Positions 25,942-35,200 of a stretch of 64,000 bases of DNA are shown in pieces (the stretch's first letter is position 1; every line of letters begins with the position of its first letter). The notes under the pieces were generated by a model that saw only the letters and a program-made list of their open reading frames with translations, searched no databases and was not told where the DNA came from. This DNA is from JBLMYQ01 sp050258375 (GTDB lineage Bacteria; Bacillota; Clostridia; Acetivibrionales; UBA4821). The DNA is taken from NCBI GenBank assembly GCA_050258375.1, contig JBLMYQ010000029.1, positions 1 to 64,000 on the forward strand. The letters run 5' to 3'. Position numbers and translations under genes: made by a program.

Positions 25942-26091
25942 TTTATCTCCTCCTTCAATGTTCGAAACGTGCTATGCATCGCAATGCTGTGTTGTGCTCG
26001 CATCTGACGCTTCTATATATTTGGTTTTTTAGGTGAGACAAGTATTTTTTATTCCACGAGGCCTGGTGTATCATTCTCTTTTATAATTAAA

Positions 26092-26261
26092 CCCAGGTAA
26101 CATTACACGGTCAAACCGCTTAATGCGTAAACCTGGGCTGTTTCTCAGGAAAAATGACTTCTCCACATTTCAAGCCATAGCGTGTAAGCTACTTGTCGCC
26201 CGGTTTATAATCGGACATACTCCGCAAGAATTCCCTAATTCCAAGATTAGCCACCTCTTGC
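26092..26261 (-). ncRNA. Structured 5' leader of the S10 super-operon (candidate)
   Basis: On the minus strand, three hairpins follow the promoter. GCAAGA pairs with TCTTGC enclosing CTAAT/ATTAG (26224-26261). CAAG/CTTG encloses TAGC/GCTA (26171-26195). A long one has CCCAGGT/ACCTGGG outside CATTA/TAATG and CGGT/ACCG (26092-26137). A plus-strand open frame over the same bases is probably a by-product of this structure. Leaders of S10 operons often bind L4 or another ribosomal protein. The structure is read directly from the sequence; the regulatory role and any match to a known RNA family are inference. Confidence 0.6.
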
Positions 26262-26288
26262 ATCATCGCAATATGTCACAGCCGTTTA

Positions 26289-26317
26289 ATTTTACTATAG
26301 CTTTCTATATTTTTCAA
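26289..26317 (-). promoter_or_regulatory. Promoter of the S10 ribosomal super-operon
   Basis: On the minus strand TTGAAA and TAAAAT are 17 bases apart, placed just upstream of the first leader hairpin. It is the only strong candidate in the gap before rpsJ. Confidence 0.7.
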
Positions 26318-26411
26318 GTAAAAATTCATAATAATTAAAAAATTTTTTTAAGTTTAATTTTAAAAATCCAAACTACAGCAAAAGCGTTCATAAATAAGAT
26401 GAATAAAGCCA

Positions 26412-26450
26412 AAACAATAGCAGCCATTCGCATTAGGAAGGCTGCTACTA
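26412..26450 (-). terminator. Probable terminator of the lipoprotein gene
   Basis: TAGCAGCC and GGCTGCTA pair on the minus strand, followed by a mixed T-rich stretch (TTGTTTTGG), 20 bases past the stop codon. Confidence 0.65.
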
Positions 26451-26468
26451 TCTCAAAGCTTTAATCTT

Positions 26469-28016
26469 TTATTTTGATTTGATATATACTGTTTTGGTAG
26501 CTACATCATATCTTACCGAACCACCAAGGCTCTCAGTTACAAACCTTAGCGGAACAAATACCTTATTATCAATTACAGTTGCTGGAACAGCTAATTTTTT
26601 AGTTTTACCATTAACAGTTGCAGAGCTGCTTTTTACCTTTATTAAAATTTTCGTATTCCCCTTCGCCGCAAGAACTGTTTGCTTCTTGGAATTCCATTGT
26701 ATCTTTGCTCCCATGGCTGAGAAGGTTTCCCTCATTGGAACCATTACAGTGCCCTTAACAACTCTTGGGGAAGTGCTAAAATATACGTATCTATCATTCA
26801 GCATAACATCTATTGCTTTATTTTTATAGTACTGTTCTTTAAATGCTTTTGCTTGCTTTGCGTTTTCCTCTTCAATATACTTCATCATATCAACATAATC
26901 AAAAGAGTTATCACTTGTCAGTGTAGGGAATAAAACCTCCACATCTTTATTTATATTGCTTATATCCGAATTGATATCAAGAGTAATTTTTATTATTCCC
27001 TGATTACTTGCATCAGTACTACCCGGATTGCTAATGGCATCAAGCTTGGCAATATCAAATACAAGGTCAATGGTTCCTTGTGCTTTTACTACATATCCAT
27101 TATCAAGTGTATAAGTAATAACTATACCCTTATCTCCTACAATCTTCACATTCTTTAATAAGTCCATGCCAGTATTGAAGCTCTTTTTAAACTCAGACAT
27201 TCCGCTGTCGAATCCAGCAAGAATAGTATTAGCATCAAATTCACCTTTATCCTTCATACTACTTGCTATTAAATTGAAGTATTCTTTCACAATCTCTTTA
27301 ATTATGGCTTTATTTTCATCAGCATTATTAACCAAGTATCTGAGGAAAGCTTTAAAGGTTGCATCATCAAATCTTACTTCATACTGGTTGCTTCCTTTTT
27401 TAGTTACAATATTAAGCCCTGAATTAAATTGCTTTCCATATGTATCAAGAAAACTTACCAGCTTGGTGTTTACAAAATCATTTGCCGACGCAGATACCTT
27501 CGCTAAGCCCTTAAAATCTACTCCCGATTCGGAAATTTCCTTACTCATTTTTGAGAAGTCCATAACCATATACTCTTTACCTGCAAATTGCTGTGGAAAA
27601 GACGCCGTAAAAATTGCAGGAAGCTTCATTATTTCTTTGATCTTTGGAGTTTCGGTTGAAAGATCAGCATCAACCCATAATCCGAACTTGGTTCCGATTC
27701 CACCAACTTCTACTTCTCCTTGGTATTCTGCCTTTGCTATTTTATTATCTTCACTCTGTTTTGATTTCGCATTAATACTTAGCTTCATGTTATTCAATAT
27801 TTGTGTTACAGAAGATACTGATGCTTTTTGTTCCTCAGGAATTCCTTCTGTGCTGAAATGCATCGTAATGTCACTTTTAGCTTCCATAGACTTAATTTGG
27901 TATGATTTTATAAAAGAATTATAGACCTGTGCTTCATTAGCTGAACAGCCTATTAGCAGTATTGTAGATAATGCTAGAATAGAAACTAAAGAACCTAATT
28001 TCACAAACAATTTCAT
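26469..28016 (-). CDS. Lipoprotein with C-terminal copper-amine-oxidase-like domain
   Basis: This 515-residue protein has a lipoprotein signal (LLIGC lipobox near residue 24) and a long middle region of unknown fold. Its C-terminal part, about 110 residues, contains two repeats of the copper amine oxidase N-terminal-like domain (VPMRETFSAMGAKIQWN and VPLRFVTESLGGSVRYD). Such domains are common on clostridial surface proteins and are thought to bind wall or matrix; no oxidase activity is implied. The ATG after GGGGG was chosen over one 18 bases upstream. It is a single-gene unit with its own promoter. Confidence 0.85.
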   Translation of the reverse strand: MKLFVKLGSLVSILALSTILLIGCSANEAQVYNSFIKSYQIKSMEAKSDITMHFSTEGIPEEQKASVSSVTQILNNMKLSINAKSKQSEDNKIAKAEYQGEVEVGGIGTKFGLWVDADLSTETPKIKEIMKLPAIFTASFPQQFAGKEYMVMDFSKMSKEISESGVDFKGLAKVSASANDFVNTKLVSFLDTYGKQFNSGLNIVTKKGSNQYEVRFDDATFKAFLRYLVNNADENKAIIKEIVKEYFNLIASSMKDKGEFDANTILAGFDSGMSEFKKSFNTGMDLLKNVKIVGDKGIVITYTLDNGYVVKAQGTIDLVFDIAKLDAISNPGSTDASNQGIIKITLDINSDISNINKDVEVLFPTLTSDNSFDYVDMMKYIEEENAKQAKAFKEQYYKNKAIDVMLNDRYVYFSTSPRVVKGTVMVPMRETFSAMGAKIQWNSKKQTVLAAKGNTKILIKVKSSSATVNGKTKKLAVPATVIDNKVFVPLRFVTESLGGSVRYDVATKTVYIKSK

Positions 28017-28058
28017 TTTATTTCCCCCTATCATAATTATGTAAAAGTCACATATATA

Positions 28059-28087
28059 ATTATATCATTTTGGTAAATCTTAGTCAA
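28059..28087 (-). promoter_or_regulatory. Sigma-A promoter of the lipoprotein gene
   Basis: TTGACT and a perfect TATAAT are 17 bases apart on the minus strand, about 43 bases before the start codon. Confidence 0.82.
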
Positions 28088-28156
28088 ATATAGGCTTGCT
28101 TATATTTAGGCAGCACTTTCTAATATTTATATTCGCCCATATATTGTAATTTGACA

Positions 28157-28190
28157 CAAAAAAAGAACCTTACTCACCGGGAGTAAGGCT
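28157..28190 (-). terminator. Terminator of the zinc protease gene
   Basis: CCTTACTC pairs with GAGTAAGG around CCGGT on the minus strand and is followed by TTCTTTTTTT. Confidence 0.87.
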
Positions 28191-28233
28191 TTCAAAAGGA
28201 GGTGTATAGGAATGTTTAAGCATTTCACTTAAG

Positions 28234-28974
28234 TTACTTGATTTGCGATATCAATGAAAGGAAGAATTCCTTCAATTGTGCTGTCTGATTTACATCTTCT
28301 AAACTGCTATTAAGATGGGGCGCTTTCCTTGCAACTTCTCCACCGAATAACAATCTGAAATCTTCTGCGAATATCTCTTGTGGTCTGTTTACATAAGTTT
28401 TGGAGCTGTCATTATAAATAGCAGAATCTTCGATTCCTCTTATTTTCCTGTATTCCTGCCTTTTTTTCTCATCCATCAACTGAAAATCAACCTGATGTCC
28501 CAACTCATGAACTGCTAATCTATGTATTTCTTCTTTGCCAAGTTTTACGCTTGTCCCAAAAACTACTATGCTATTATCTTTAAAGCTTAGTGCCATTGCA
28601 TTTGAATAGTCTTTTAATTTATAATCCAAAAAATATACATTTGCTGTGACTGCACTATATATATTGCCATAAACGCTTTGGTTTACTGAATTATCTTTTG
28701 CTCCATAATTGATTTCGCTAAGAGCCAGAGCATATTCTTTCATATCAACAGTACTTAATTTTCTTAGTCCGATTTGCTTGCTTTGATTAATTTCAAATTT
28801 CATTCCATACCAATCCTGCTTAAGCATTAATGCGCCGACGTTATTCTTAACTATAGAGTCCATGCTCTCTTGTGTCTTAAACAGCTTTATCTTTTTTTCT
28901 GCAAAAGAAGCAGGAGAGAAAACAGCTGATATTAATATTAGCACTAGCATTAACAAGCTCAATGTTCTTTTCAT
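28234..28974 (-). CDS. Secreted zinc metallopeptidase, Pro-Pro endopeptidase/M34-like
   Basis: This 246-residue protein has a signal peptide (about residues 1-25, cleavage after SFA). Its zinc-binding motif is HELGH at 156-160, and a PQEIFAEDF segment begins at residue 198. From memory, the Pro-Pro endopeptidase PPEP-1 of C. difficile has HETAH, a catalytic Tyr 32 residues after it and a Glu ligand in PEEFFAESF 39 residues after it. Here Tyr194 and Glu200 lie 34 and 40 residues after His160, and Asp163 matches the Asp that follows HExxH in PPEP-1. The assignment to this family is inference from these motifs; other gluzincins are possible. It is the only gene behind two tandem c-di-GMP-I riboswitches, as PPEP-1 is behind one. 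Its ribosome site is GGGGGTGTAGG. Confidence 0.72.
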   Translation of the reverse strand: MKRTLSLLMLVLILISAVFSPASFAEKKIKLFKTQESMDSIVKNNVGALMLKQDWYGMKFEINQSKQIGLRKLSTVDMKEYALALSEINYGAKDNSVNQSVYGNIYSAVTANVYFLDYKLKDYSNAMALSFKDNSIVVFGTSVKLGKEEIHRLAVHELGHQVDFQLMDEKKRQEYRKIRGIEDSAIYNDSSKTYVNRPQEIFAEDFRLLFGGEVARKAPHLNSSLEDVNQTAQLKEFFLSLISQIK

Positions 28975-28987
28975 GACCTACACCCCC

Positions 28988-29052
28988 AAAAATAAAAACC
29001 TGACAATTTTATCTCTCTAGTGCCAATTCCTGCACCTCGATAAATCGTCAGG
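28988..29052 (-). terminator. Expression platform (terminator) of the proximal c-di-GMP riboswitch
   Basis: On the minus strand CCTGACGATTTATC pairs with GATAAAATTGTCAGG and is followed by TTTTTATTTTT. The sequence TGCCAGATTCC at the aptamer 3' end can instead pair with GGAATTGGCA in the terminator loop, which would break the terminator. Ligand binding that holds TGCC in the aptamer should therefore favour termination (an OFF switch); that is inference. Confidence 0.75.
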
Positions 29053-29059
29053 CGGGAAT

Positions 29060-29140
29060 CTGGCAGCCCGACCATCATGACCTTTCGGTTTTAGATTCGT
29101 TGGCTTTGCGTCTCCGGTTTTCGCGCGGTTTTGCCTTTTT
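29060..29140 (-). ncRNA. Cyclic di-GMP-I riboswitch, proximal copy
   Basis: On the minus strand the conserved elements of the GEMM-I aptamer appear in order: GGCAAAACC, a GAAA tetraloop-type hairpin, GACGCAAAGCC, CTAA, a second hairpin with CCGAAAGG, then ATGGTCGGGCTGCC. These match the ligand core of the c-di-GMP-I class. It lies about 85 bases upstream of the zinc protease start. Confidence 0.92.
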
Positions 29141-29177
29141 CAAATTTCCTATTCATTTTTGAAAGTTCATTCACTGC

Positions 29178-29221
29178 AAATAAAAAGCTCTTATTGCCTG
29201 GATTACCAAGAAATAAGAGCT
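29178..29221 (-). terminator. Expression platform (terminator) of the distal c-di-GMP riboswitch
   Basis: AGCTCTTATT pairs with AATAAGAGCT on the minus strand and is followed by TTTTATTT. TTACCAA at the aptamer 3' end can instead pair with TTGGTAA in the terminator loop, giving the same two-state design as the proximal copy with unrelated sequence. Confidence 0.8.
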
Positions 29222-29239
29222 AAAACTCTTTTCTGTTAT

Positions 29240-29317
29240 TGGTAACCCGACCATCTAACCTTTCGGTTTCAGATTCGTTGGCTTTGCGTCTCCAGCTTTC
29301 ACCGGATTTGCCTTTTT
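29240..29317 (-). ncRNA. Cyclic di-GMP-I riboswitch, distal copy
   Basis: This is a second GEMM-I aptamer in the same orientation: GGCAAATCC, a GAAA loop, GACGCAAAGCC, CGAATCTG, CCGAAAGG, then ATGGTCGGGTTACC. It lies about 100 bases upstream of the proximal one and has its own terminator, so transcription must pass two independent sensors before reaching the protease gene. Confidence 0.92.
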
Positions 29318-29346
29318 CAATGGTTATTTTGTTTTCTTACAATATT

Positions 29347-29375
29347 ATTTTATAACAGATTTACATAAAATGCAA
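29347..29375 (-). promoter_or_regulatory. Promoter of the riboswitch-protease unit
   Basis: TTGCAT and TAAAAT are 17 bases apart on the minus strand, about 30 bases before the distal aptamer. Confidence 0.7.
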
Positions 29376-29404
29376 TAATTAAACCATATTGCTTTTTATA
29401 TTAT

Positions 29405-29758
29405 TTACGCCCTTAGTTTGTCATTGATTCCTTTTATCTGAACATCATGCATATCTGACAATTTTGCTATATCATCAAACTTGGCTTCAAGCCTGTCCAA
29501 TCTTTCATTGGTTGACTTATGTGCATCAAATAATATTCCAATCTTATCATGAAATTGATTTTCAAGTCTTAGAATCTGACTACCATTCTGCTTTATTTCT
29601 TTTTCAATATTATCAAATCTATTATCAATTACCTGAAATTTTTTATCTATACCATCGAACTTGCTATCTATTCCGTCAAATTTTTTGTCTATGCCATTAA
29701 GCCTGTCCGTAAATTCCACATACATTTTTTGAATCAGTTCATATGCTTTATCTTCCAC
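29405..29758 (-). CDS. Small coiled-coil protein of unknown function
   Basis: This 117-residue protein is almost entirely coiled coil, with heptads running IDKKF, IDSKF, IDKKF, IDNRF, IEKEI and later RLDRLEAKFDDI. It has no signal or membrane segment. The GTG start follows GGGGAGG by 7 bases. Similar proteins are common in clostridia, sometimes beside phage or regulatory genes, but no function is known. Its end lies just before the riboswitch promoter. Confidence 0.75.
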   Translation of the reverse strand: MEDKAYELIQKMYVEFTDRLNGIDKKFDGIDSKFDGIDKKFQVIDNRFDNIEKEIKQNGSQILRLENQFHDKIGILFDAHKSTNERLDRLEAKFDDIAKLSDMHDVQIKGINDKLRA

Positions 29759-29831
29759 ATTGCAGCCTCCCCTTTTTGAAACTAAAATAATTATATATCA
29801 TTCTATCTTTTTGACAAGGACTATTTTTTGA

Positions 29832-31112
29832 TTATTCACAATCTTCATCAGCCTTTTCTTCTTCTGCCCTTGATACATCAGCACCAAGACTTTTTAACTT
29901 CTCATCAATATTTTCATAGCCCCTAAAAATATGCTCCGCATTGGTAACTTCAGTAGTTCCTTCTGCTGAAAGACCCGCAAGAACCAACGCTGCCCCTGCC
30001 CTCAAATCATTTGCCTTAACCCTTGCACCATTAAGCATACTTTTCCCTTCTATAACCGCTGTTCGCCCATCAATCTTTATATTTGCTCCCATTCTGTTCA
30101 ATTCAGAAACATGCATGAATCTATTTTCGAAAATTGTTTCAACTATTACACTTGTTCCTTCGGAAAGACTCATTAATGATGCAACCGGAGACTGCATATC
30201 CGTAGGAAATCCTGGATATGGAAGAGTCTTAATATCAACAGCTTTCATTTTATTATCAGCTTTAACCCTTATTGATGTTAATTCTTCTGATATTTCGACA
30301 CCGCACTCCTTGAGCTTAGCTGAAACAGGCTTTAAATGGTCCGGTATTACATTTTCAATAATAACATCTCCTTGTGTTATTGCCGCAGCTACCATAAAGG
30401 TTCCTGCCTCAATTCTATCCGGTATAACAAGATGACTTGTAGCTTTAAGCTCTTTCACTCCTGTAATTTTTACTGTATCTGTTCCTGCTCCTTTTATATC
30501 TGCCCCTGCCATAATCAAAAAGTTTGCCAAATCTACAACCTCAGGTTCTACAGATGCATTTTCGATTATTGTACTTCCATCTGCCAGACAAGCAGCCATA
30601 AGAATATTTTCAGTAGCTCCTACACTGGGAAAATCAAGATAAATCTGCGCCCCTTTAAGCTTCTTGGCGTAAGCATGAATATATCCAGCATTATTGTTAA
30701 TTTCTGCACCCATAGCTGCAAAACCTTTCAGATGCAAATCAACTGGTCTTGAACCTATTGCACAACCACCCGGCATTGAAATTTTTGCCTCTCCAACCCT
30801 TGCAAGCAGTGGACCCATAACCAGAAATGAAGCCCTTAACTTACTGACAAGCTCATACGGTGCAACAATCTCTTTTATTCCTTTTGTTGTTATATTCAGC
30901 TTATTACTTCCGTTTCTTTGAAGCTCTGCTCCAATAGACTCAACAAGACTGCACATTATTTCAACATCATTTAAAAAAGGAACTTCTTCAATAATATTTT
31001 CGCCATCAGTAAGAAGCGTTGCAGCTATAATTGGGAGTACAGAATTTTTGGAACCACTTATTCTGACCTTTCCCTTCAAGGGACCACTTTGCTTAACAAC
31101 AAGTTTTATCAC
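29832..31112 (-). CDS. murA: UDP-N-acetylglucosamine 1-carboxyvinyltransferase
   Basis: This enzyme of about 426 residues makes the first committed step of peptidoglycan synthesis, adding enolpyruvate to UDP-GlcNAc. The catalytic Cys117 lies in MPGGCAIGSRPVDLH, the site of fosfomycin attack in the family. RISGSKNSVLPII near the N-terminus and the YPGFPTDMQSPVASLM region are conserved. A GTG 7 bases after AGGAG is preferred as start; the in-frame ATG six bases upstream is too close to that site. The C-terminal tail is acidic. Gram-positives often have two copies; whether this is MurA1 or MurA2 (MurZ) is not determined. Confidence 0.95.
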   Translation of the reverse strand: MIKLVVKQSGPLKGKVRISGSKNSVLPIIAATLLTDGENIIEEVPFLNDVEIMCSLVESIGAELQRNGSNKLNITTKGIKEIVAPYELVSKLRASFLVMGPLLARVGEAKISMPGGCAIGSRPVDLHLKGFAAMGAEINNNAGYIHAYAKKLKGAQIYLDFPSVGATENILMAACLADGSTIIENASVEPEVVDLANFLIMAGADIKGAGTDTVKITGVKELKATSHLVIPDRIEAGTFMVAAAITQGDVIIENVIPDHLKPVSAKLKECGVEISEELTSIRVKADNKMKAVDIKTLPYPGFPTDMQSPVASLMSLSEGTSVIVETIFENRFMHVSELNRMGANIKIDGRTAVIEGKSMLNGARVKANDLRAGAALVLAGLSAEGTTEVTNAEHIFRGYENIDEKLKSLGADVSRAEEEKADEDCE

Positions 31113-31198
31113 GGTCATTCTCCTTTATCGAACAATATGGAAGTTTTGATAATTGTATTTTGATAATAAAATTATTACCAACCCTGCCGTTATATATG

Positions 31199-31230
31199 CA
31201 AAAAAAGATGCTGAAACTCGCATCTTTTTA
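31199..31230 (-). terminator. Terminator of the FnIII/SLH operon
   Basis: AAAAAGATGC and GCATCTTTTTTT form a stem with a U run on the minus strand, 75 bases past the SLH protein stop. A small TTGTCC/GGACAA hairpin lies just upstream at about 31241-31256. Confidence 0.8.
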
Positions 31231-31304
31231 TATTTCCTGTTGTCCAAAAGGACAAGCCAATGTCTCGTCCCTACTAGGTTTTGTATTATTCCTTTAGCTA
31301 TCAA

Positions 31305-32135
31305 CTAATTTGTAGTTATTGCCCTGCTTATTATCATTGCGCAGTTAGCTCTGTTTAATACTAAATCCTCCTTAAATCCTTTAAAAAGTGAATCTGTCTT
31401 ATTAATTATCCCTGCTAAAAAAATCTTCCTCAATGAATCATATGCCCAATGCTTTTTATTAATAGCCGGCATTTCTTTCTGATTAGCTGTACTAAATACA
31501 AATACCCTTGTTATTATTTTTGCGGCTTCAGCAATAGTCACAGTTTTATCAGGTTTGAACGTGCCATCTACAAATCCGCTTACAATCTTCATATCACACG
31601 CAGTATTTATTGCATCTCTTGCCCAGTGCTTTTTTGTATCCTTAAATCCTTTTGATTTTGATTTTTTTTCAACTTTTAAAGAATTAAGGAGCATAGTTAT
31701 AAACTCTGCCCTTGTTACGCTCTTATTCGGCTTGAATGTCCCATCAGTATATCCTTCAATTGCTCCCATATCATGAAGATGTCTTATATATTCTTCAGCA
31801 GCAGTTCCTTTTATATCCTTAAAAACACCCTGTTCCGGATTATCAATATTTGTTAATATAATTCTGACCGGTGGCAGCATTGTTCTTAAGTCAACATCTA
31901 TACTGTTTAAACCGGTTATACCTTTACCCGTCTTAAAGAATATATTCAGTAGCTTGCCTTCTCTCTTTGAAACTGATGTAATTTCTATCCCCTGTCCTTC
32001 TGGCAGTTTGGCATTCAGCACAATATTAATGGTGTTTTCGCCTACCTGCCTGACTGAATAGGTTGTTCCAGAAGCATAGCAGCCGTAAGATAGAACAAAA
32101 AGCATTATAATTGCTAAAATAAAAGTTTTTTTCAT
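31305..32135 (-). CDS. Secreted protein with three SLH domains
   Basis: This 276-residue protein has a signal peptide (about 1-21), a beta-rich N-terminal domain of about 85 residues and three S-layer homology domains (about 105-155, 165-215, 225-270). They carry the marks YTDGTFKPNKSVTRAEF and FVDGTFKPDKTVTIAEA; the third is more degenerate. SLH domains bind pyruvylated secondary wall polymers, so this is an S-layer or wall-bound protein. It is the last gene of the operon with the two giant FnIII proteins, separated from the upstream one by heptad array J. Confidence 0.88.
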   Translation of the reverse strand: MKKTFILAIIMLFVLSYGCYASGTTYSVRQVGENTINIVLNAKLPEGQGIEITSVSKREGKLLNIFFKTGKGITGLNSIDVDLRTMLPPVRIILTNIDNPEQGVFKDIKGTAAEEYIRHLHDMGAIEGYTDGTFKPNKSVTRAEFITMLLNSLKVEKKSKSKGFKDTKKHWARDAINTACDMKIVSGFVDGTFKPDKTVTIAEAAKIITRVFVFSTANQKEMPAINKKHWAYDSLRKIFLAGIINKTDSLFKGFKEDLVLNRANCAMIISRAITTN

Positions 32136-32206
32136 AAGTTTATGTCCTTTCTATGATTCTTTTGCATTTTTCTAGTTTTAACTTTGATTTTTTTGTATTT
32201 TTGTGG

Positions 32207-32241
32207 TTTTAACTTTACACTTTACATTTTAAACTTTACAC
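32207..32241. repeat. Heptad-repeat array J (FnIII-SLH gap)
   Basis: TTTTAAC, TTTACAC, TTTACAT, TTTAAAC and TTTACAC run in tandem and end 3 bases before the stop codon of the FnIII gene. The complementary arm is weak (a TAGTTTTAA segment near 32174). Confidence 0.8.
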
Positions 32242-32244
32242 TAT

Positions 32245-35200
32245 CTAAAACACTCCCGCTTCCTCCAGCATGTATTTAATTATACCCATCATCTGCCCTC
32301 TTGAAAATGATTCTGTGGAATTCCAGTCAGTATTTGTATACTGTACTTTTTCACCTGTCATAAGCTCGCAAAGCCTTAAAACCATTGTTAAAGCCTCTTG
32401 CTTAACAGCTGCTTGGCTCATATCAGCAGTATTGATTTTTGCCGTTATTCCTGCTTTTTTTGCAGGAGTAAGATAATCCTCATCATAATTATAATTCAAT
32501 ATATCAAGAATTATCTTTACAGCTTCTTCCTTGCTGACAGTCTTTGAAGGCTCAAAATTACCATTTCCAAGACATTTTATATTGTATTTTTCTGTTATAG
32601 CCTTAATTTCATTTGCATAATAATTGCCTGAAATATCAGAGAATTTACCCCCACCCATTTTCATTACAGCAAAATCGCAGCTGCCCGGAATGCTGAAATA
32701 TACTGTTCCTTCATTATTTAACACATCAAAATTGCTTCCTGTTTCAATTCTAATCCACTGCTGTGCAGCCGGGTCATAAACTGCACCTGTCATAGCAGCT
32801 TTATCGAACCATTTACTATCATAATATGGAAGCTTTACCTTTAAACCTTTAATTGTATAAAATTTTGTTTTCCCTGAATCAGTTATCATCTCTATTGCCA
32901 CTTGCCATACATCGGAAACATACGAGCTGCTGTTGGTCTTATTTGTAGGATTTGAAATCTTTTGCAGGGTTATTTCCATCATGCAATCCGGATTATTTTT
33001 AAGCTTATCAAAAACTTGTTTATTTTTTGTTATTTCAGGTGTAATGACAAGCGCTGCAGGTCCATTATTCAAAATAAGGTTTTGCTTTTTTTGTTCCAAT
33101 GCAATAAAAATTCTCGGTGAAATCCTGGTCTTTGATACCTTTACACCCTCTGCATGTTTTGTTTTGCTTGATTCATCAGGATTTAAACCTTCAAAATTGA
33201 TTATAAAATCTTTTCCCGAGCTACTTGCAATCCGTTCTATGAGCATATCTGTTTTTTCATGCTTCACATCAAGAACCGCAATATCGTCATCTTCTTCATC
33301 AAATTCAGGCTTTGGAACTTCTTCTGCTGTAGTTTCTGTATCCGAACCTGTATCATATTCATCAGTACTCTTTAAAGTTTTTATAGATATTACTGGTGAT
33401 GATTGAGAAGTAAGTTTTTTAGCAGGATCATAAGCAAATAACCTTGCATAGTACCGAGTGTTAGGCAGCAGCTTTTCAACCTTATACTCAGCAAGCTGTT
33501 TTGAAGGATATGAAACAGCATCACTAAAGTCCGGCTTCTTTGCTATTTCAAGATTATACTCAAGCATTGATACATATATCCATTCAAAATTAATGTAATC
33601 CTTGCCGACTGAATCCGCAATATTCTTTATACCAAAACCCTTTGGCGGCTCAGGTGGTGCAAATGGCGACGTTTTAATGAGATATGAATCGCTCCAATCT
33701 GAAATGCTTTCCTGCTCGTTCGCTCCCTTAATTCTCGCTCTAATCCAGAAATAATAAACCGTGTCTGCTGTTAACCCGGAAATTCTGTATTTAGGTATTA
33801 CTGCCACATCTTCAGGTTTAACAACAATAGACGTAGTTGCTTTGGTACTATCATCAAAAATTCCATATTTAATATCATAATAATAACCGTTAATAACGTT
33901 CCAACTTAAATCAACATAAGTATCACCTTTATATTGATAATTAATTACGGGAATTGCTGGCTTTGGCATAGGAACCTCATAATCAGGTCTTGTGCTTATA
34001 ATTATCGGGTCGGAAACATGAGATTTTAATGAATCAGATCTGTAAGCCCTCATCCAAAAAACATATGCAGTATTTGATTGTAATCCATCTACAGTGTATT
34101 CAATAGTGGTTGATGCTGTATTATTTGCTATATCTTTAATTTGCATTGGCATTGGAGCTGTTGTTTCTAGAAGCCTCGAAAAATCAAAGCTATTAGAATA
34201 CACTTCATAACCTACGCTGAATTTTATGTCCGGAGAATAGATTACAGACCTGTATACCGCTCCAGCTACTGCTGCCGCTGCAACATCCTCATCCGCAAGG
34301 TAAATCCATTTTGAATCAGCTTGATTCCATCTTTCATACCACTGATTCTTCCACTCAAGAGTTATAGATTTTGATGTTGTAGCATCAACCTTCTTTCCAT
34401 TTACAGTATTTGTTTTCACTTTAAATGGTGGAACTGACGGTATCACTGGTTGGTCAATCGCTCCATTCGGAAGGGTAACAAAGACCTTCAAAGCAGGTTC
34501 AGAAACAACTGTACTTGTAGAGTTGTTAACAGAGTAAGTCTTTTTCGCTATCATTTTAAGATAATATACTGTATTGGGCTCAAGCTTTGATAATATATGT
34601 TTAAACCCAATTACTCTATCTCCCGTCATGTTTCCTATTTTCTCATAAACATAATCGGCAACCCCCACCTTCAAATTGGCAGCTGCAGGGTTTTGACTAT
34701 TATTATCAATATCAGCCGAATTTTTAAGCGCCCATATATCATAAACCACATCGGTATCTACATTACCTGTCGGTAAATATGGTGCTTCCCAAAGCAGCTC
34801 TATCCTGTCAGAGCCGATTTGTGTATGCTGCTGCGTAGGGTCGTCAAGAATTTGCGGAACCGGGGGAATAGCTATTACTTCGCTTTCTTTGGCAGCAATC
34901 TTATCAGATACAACACTAATTGTAGAACCAAGCTGACTAACCAAATCCGCTTTAATCCTAAAATATGTATTATCTGAAGGAACCTTAACAAGCAAGCTTG
35001 TATCCTTTGTTGCCGCTATCTCTTTTTCAAGATCTCCATCTACACTTCTGATTACTTTATAAAGAACCTCTTCATTCTGACCAAGATTTGTATTTGTTAT
35101 GGCATTCCATTGAAGCTTCCACCAATCTGAAGAAGTTTTATTTATTTCGGTTTTTATATTTGTAAAGCCTACTGCAGATGCTGAAACAGGCAGGATTACT

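Noticed and set aside
26123..26338. Plus-strand open frame of 71 codons over the S10 leader
   Set aside because: No ribosome site, no recognisable protein features, and it lies on the back of the paired minus-strand leader and its promoter.
28203..28233. Strong ribosome site followed by a six-codon open frame on plus
   Set aside because: It lies over the 3' end of the minus-strand protease gene, with no plausible plus-strand promoter or downstream gene.
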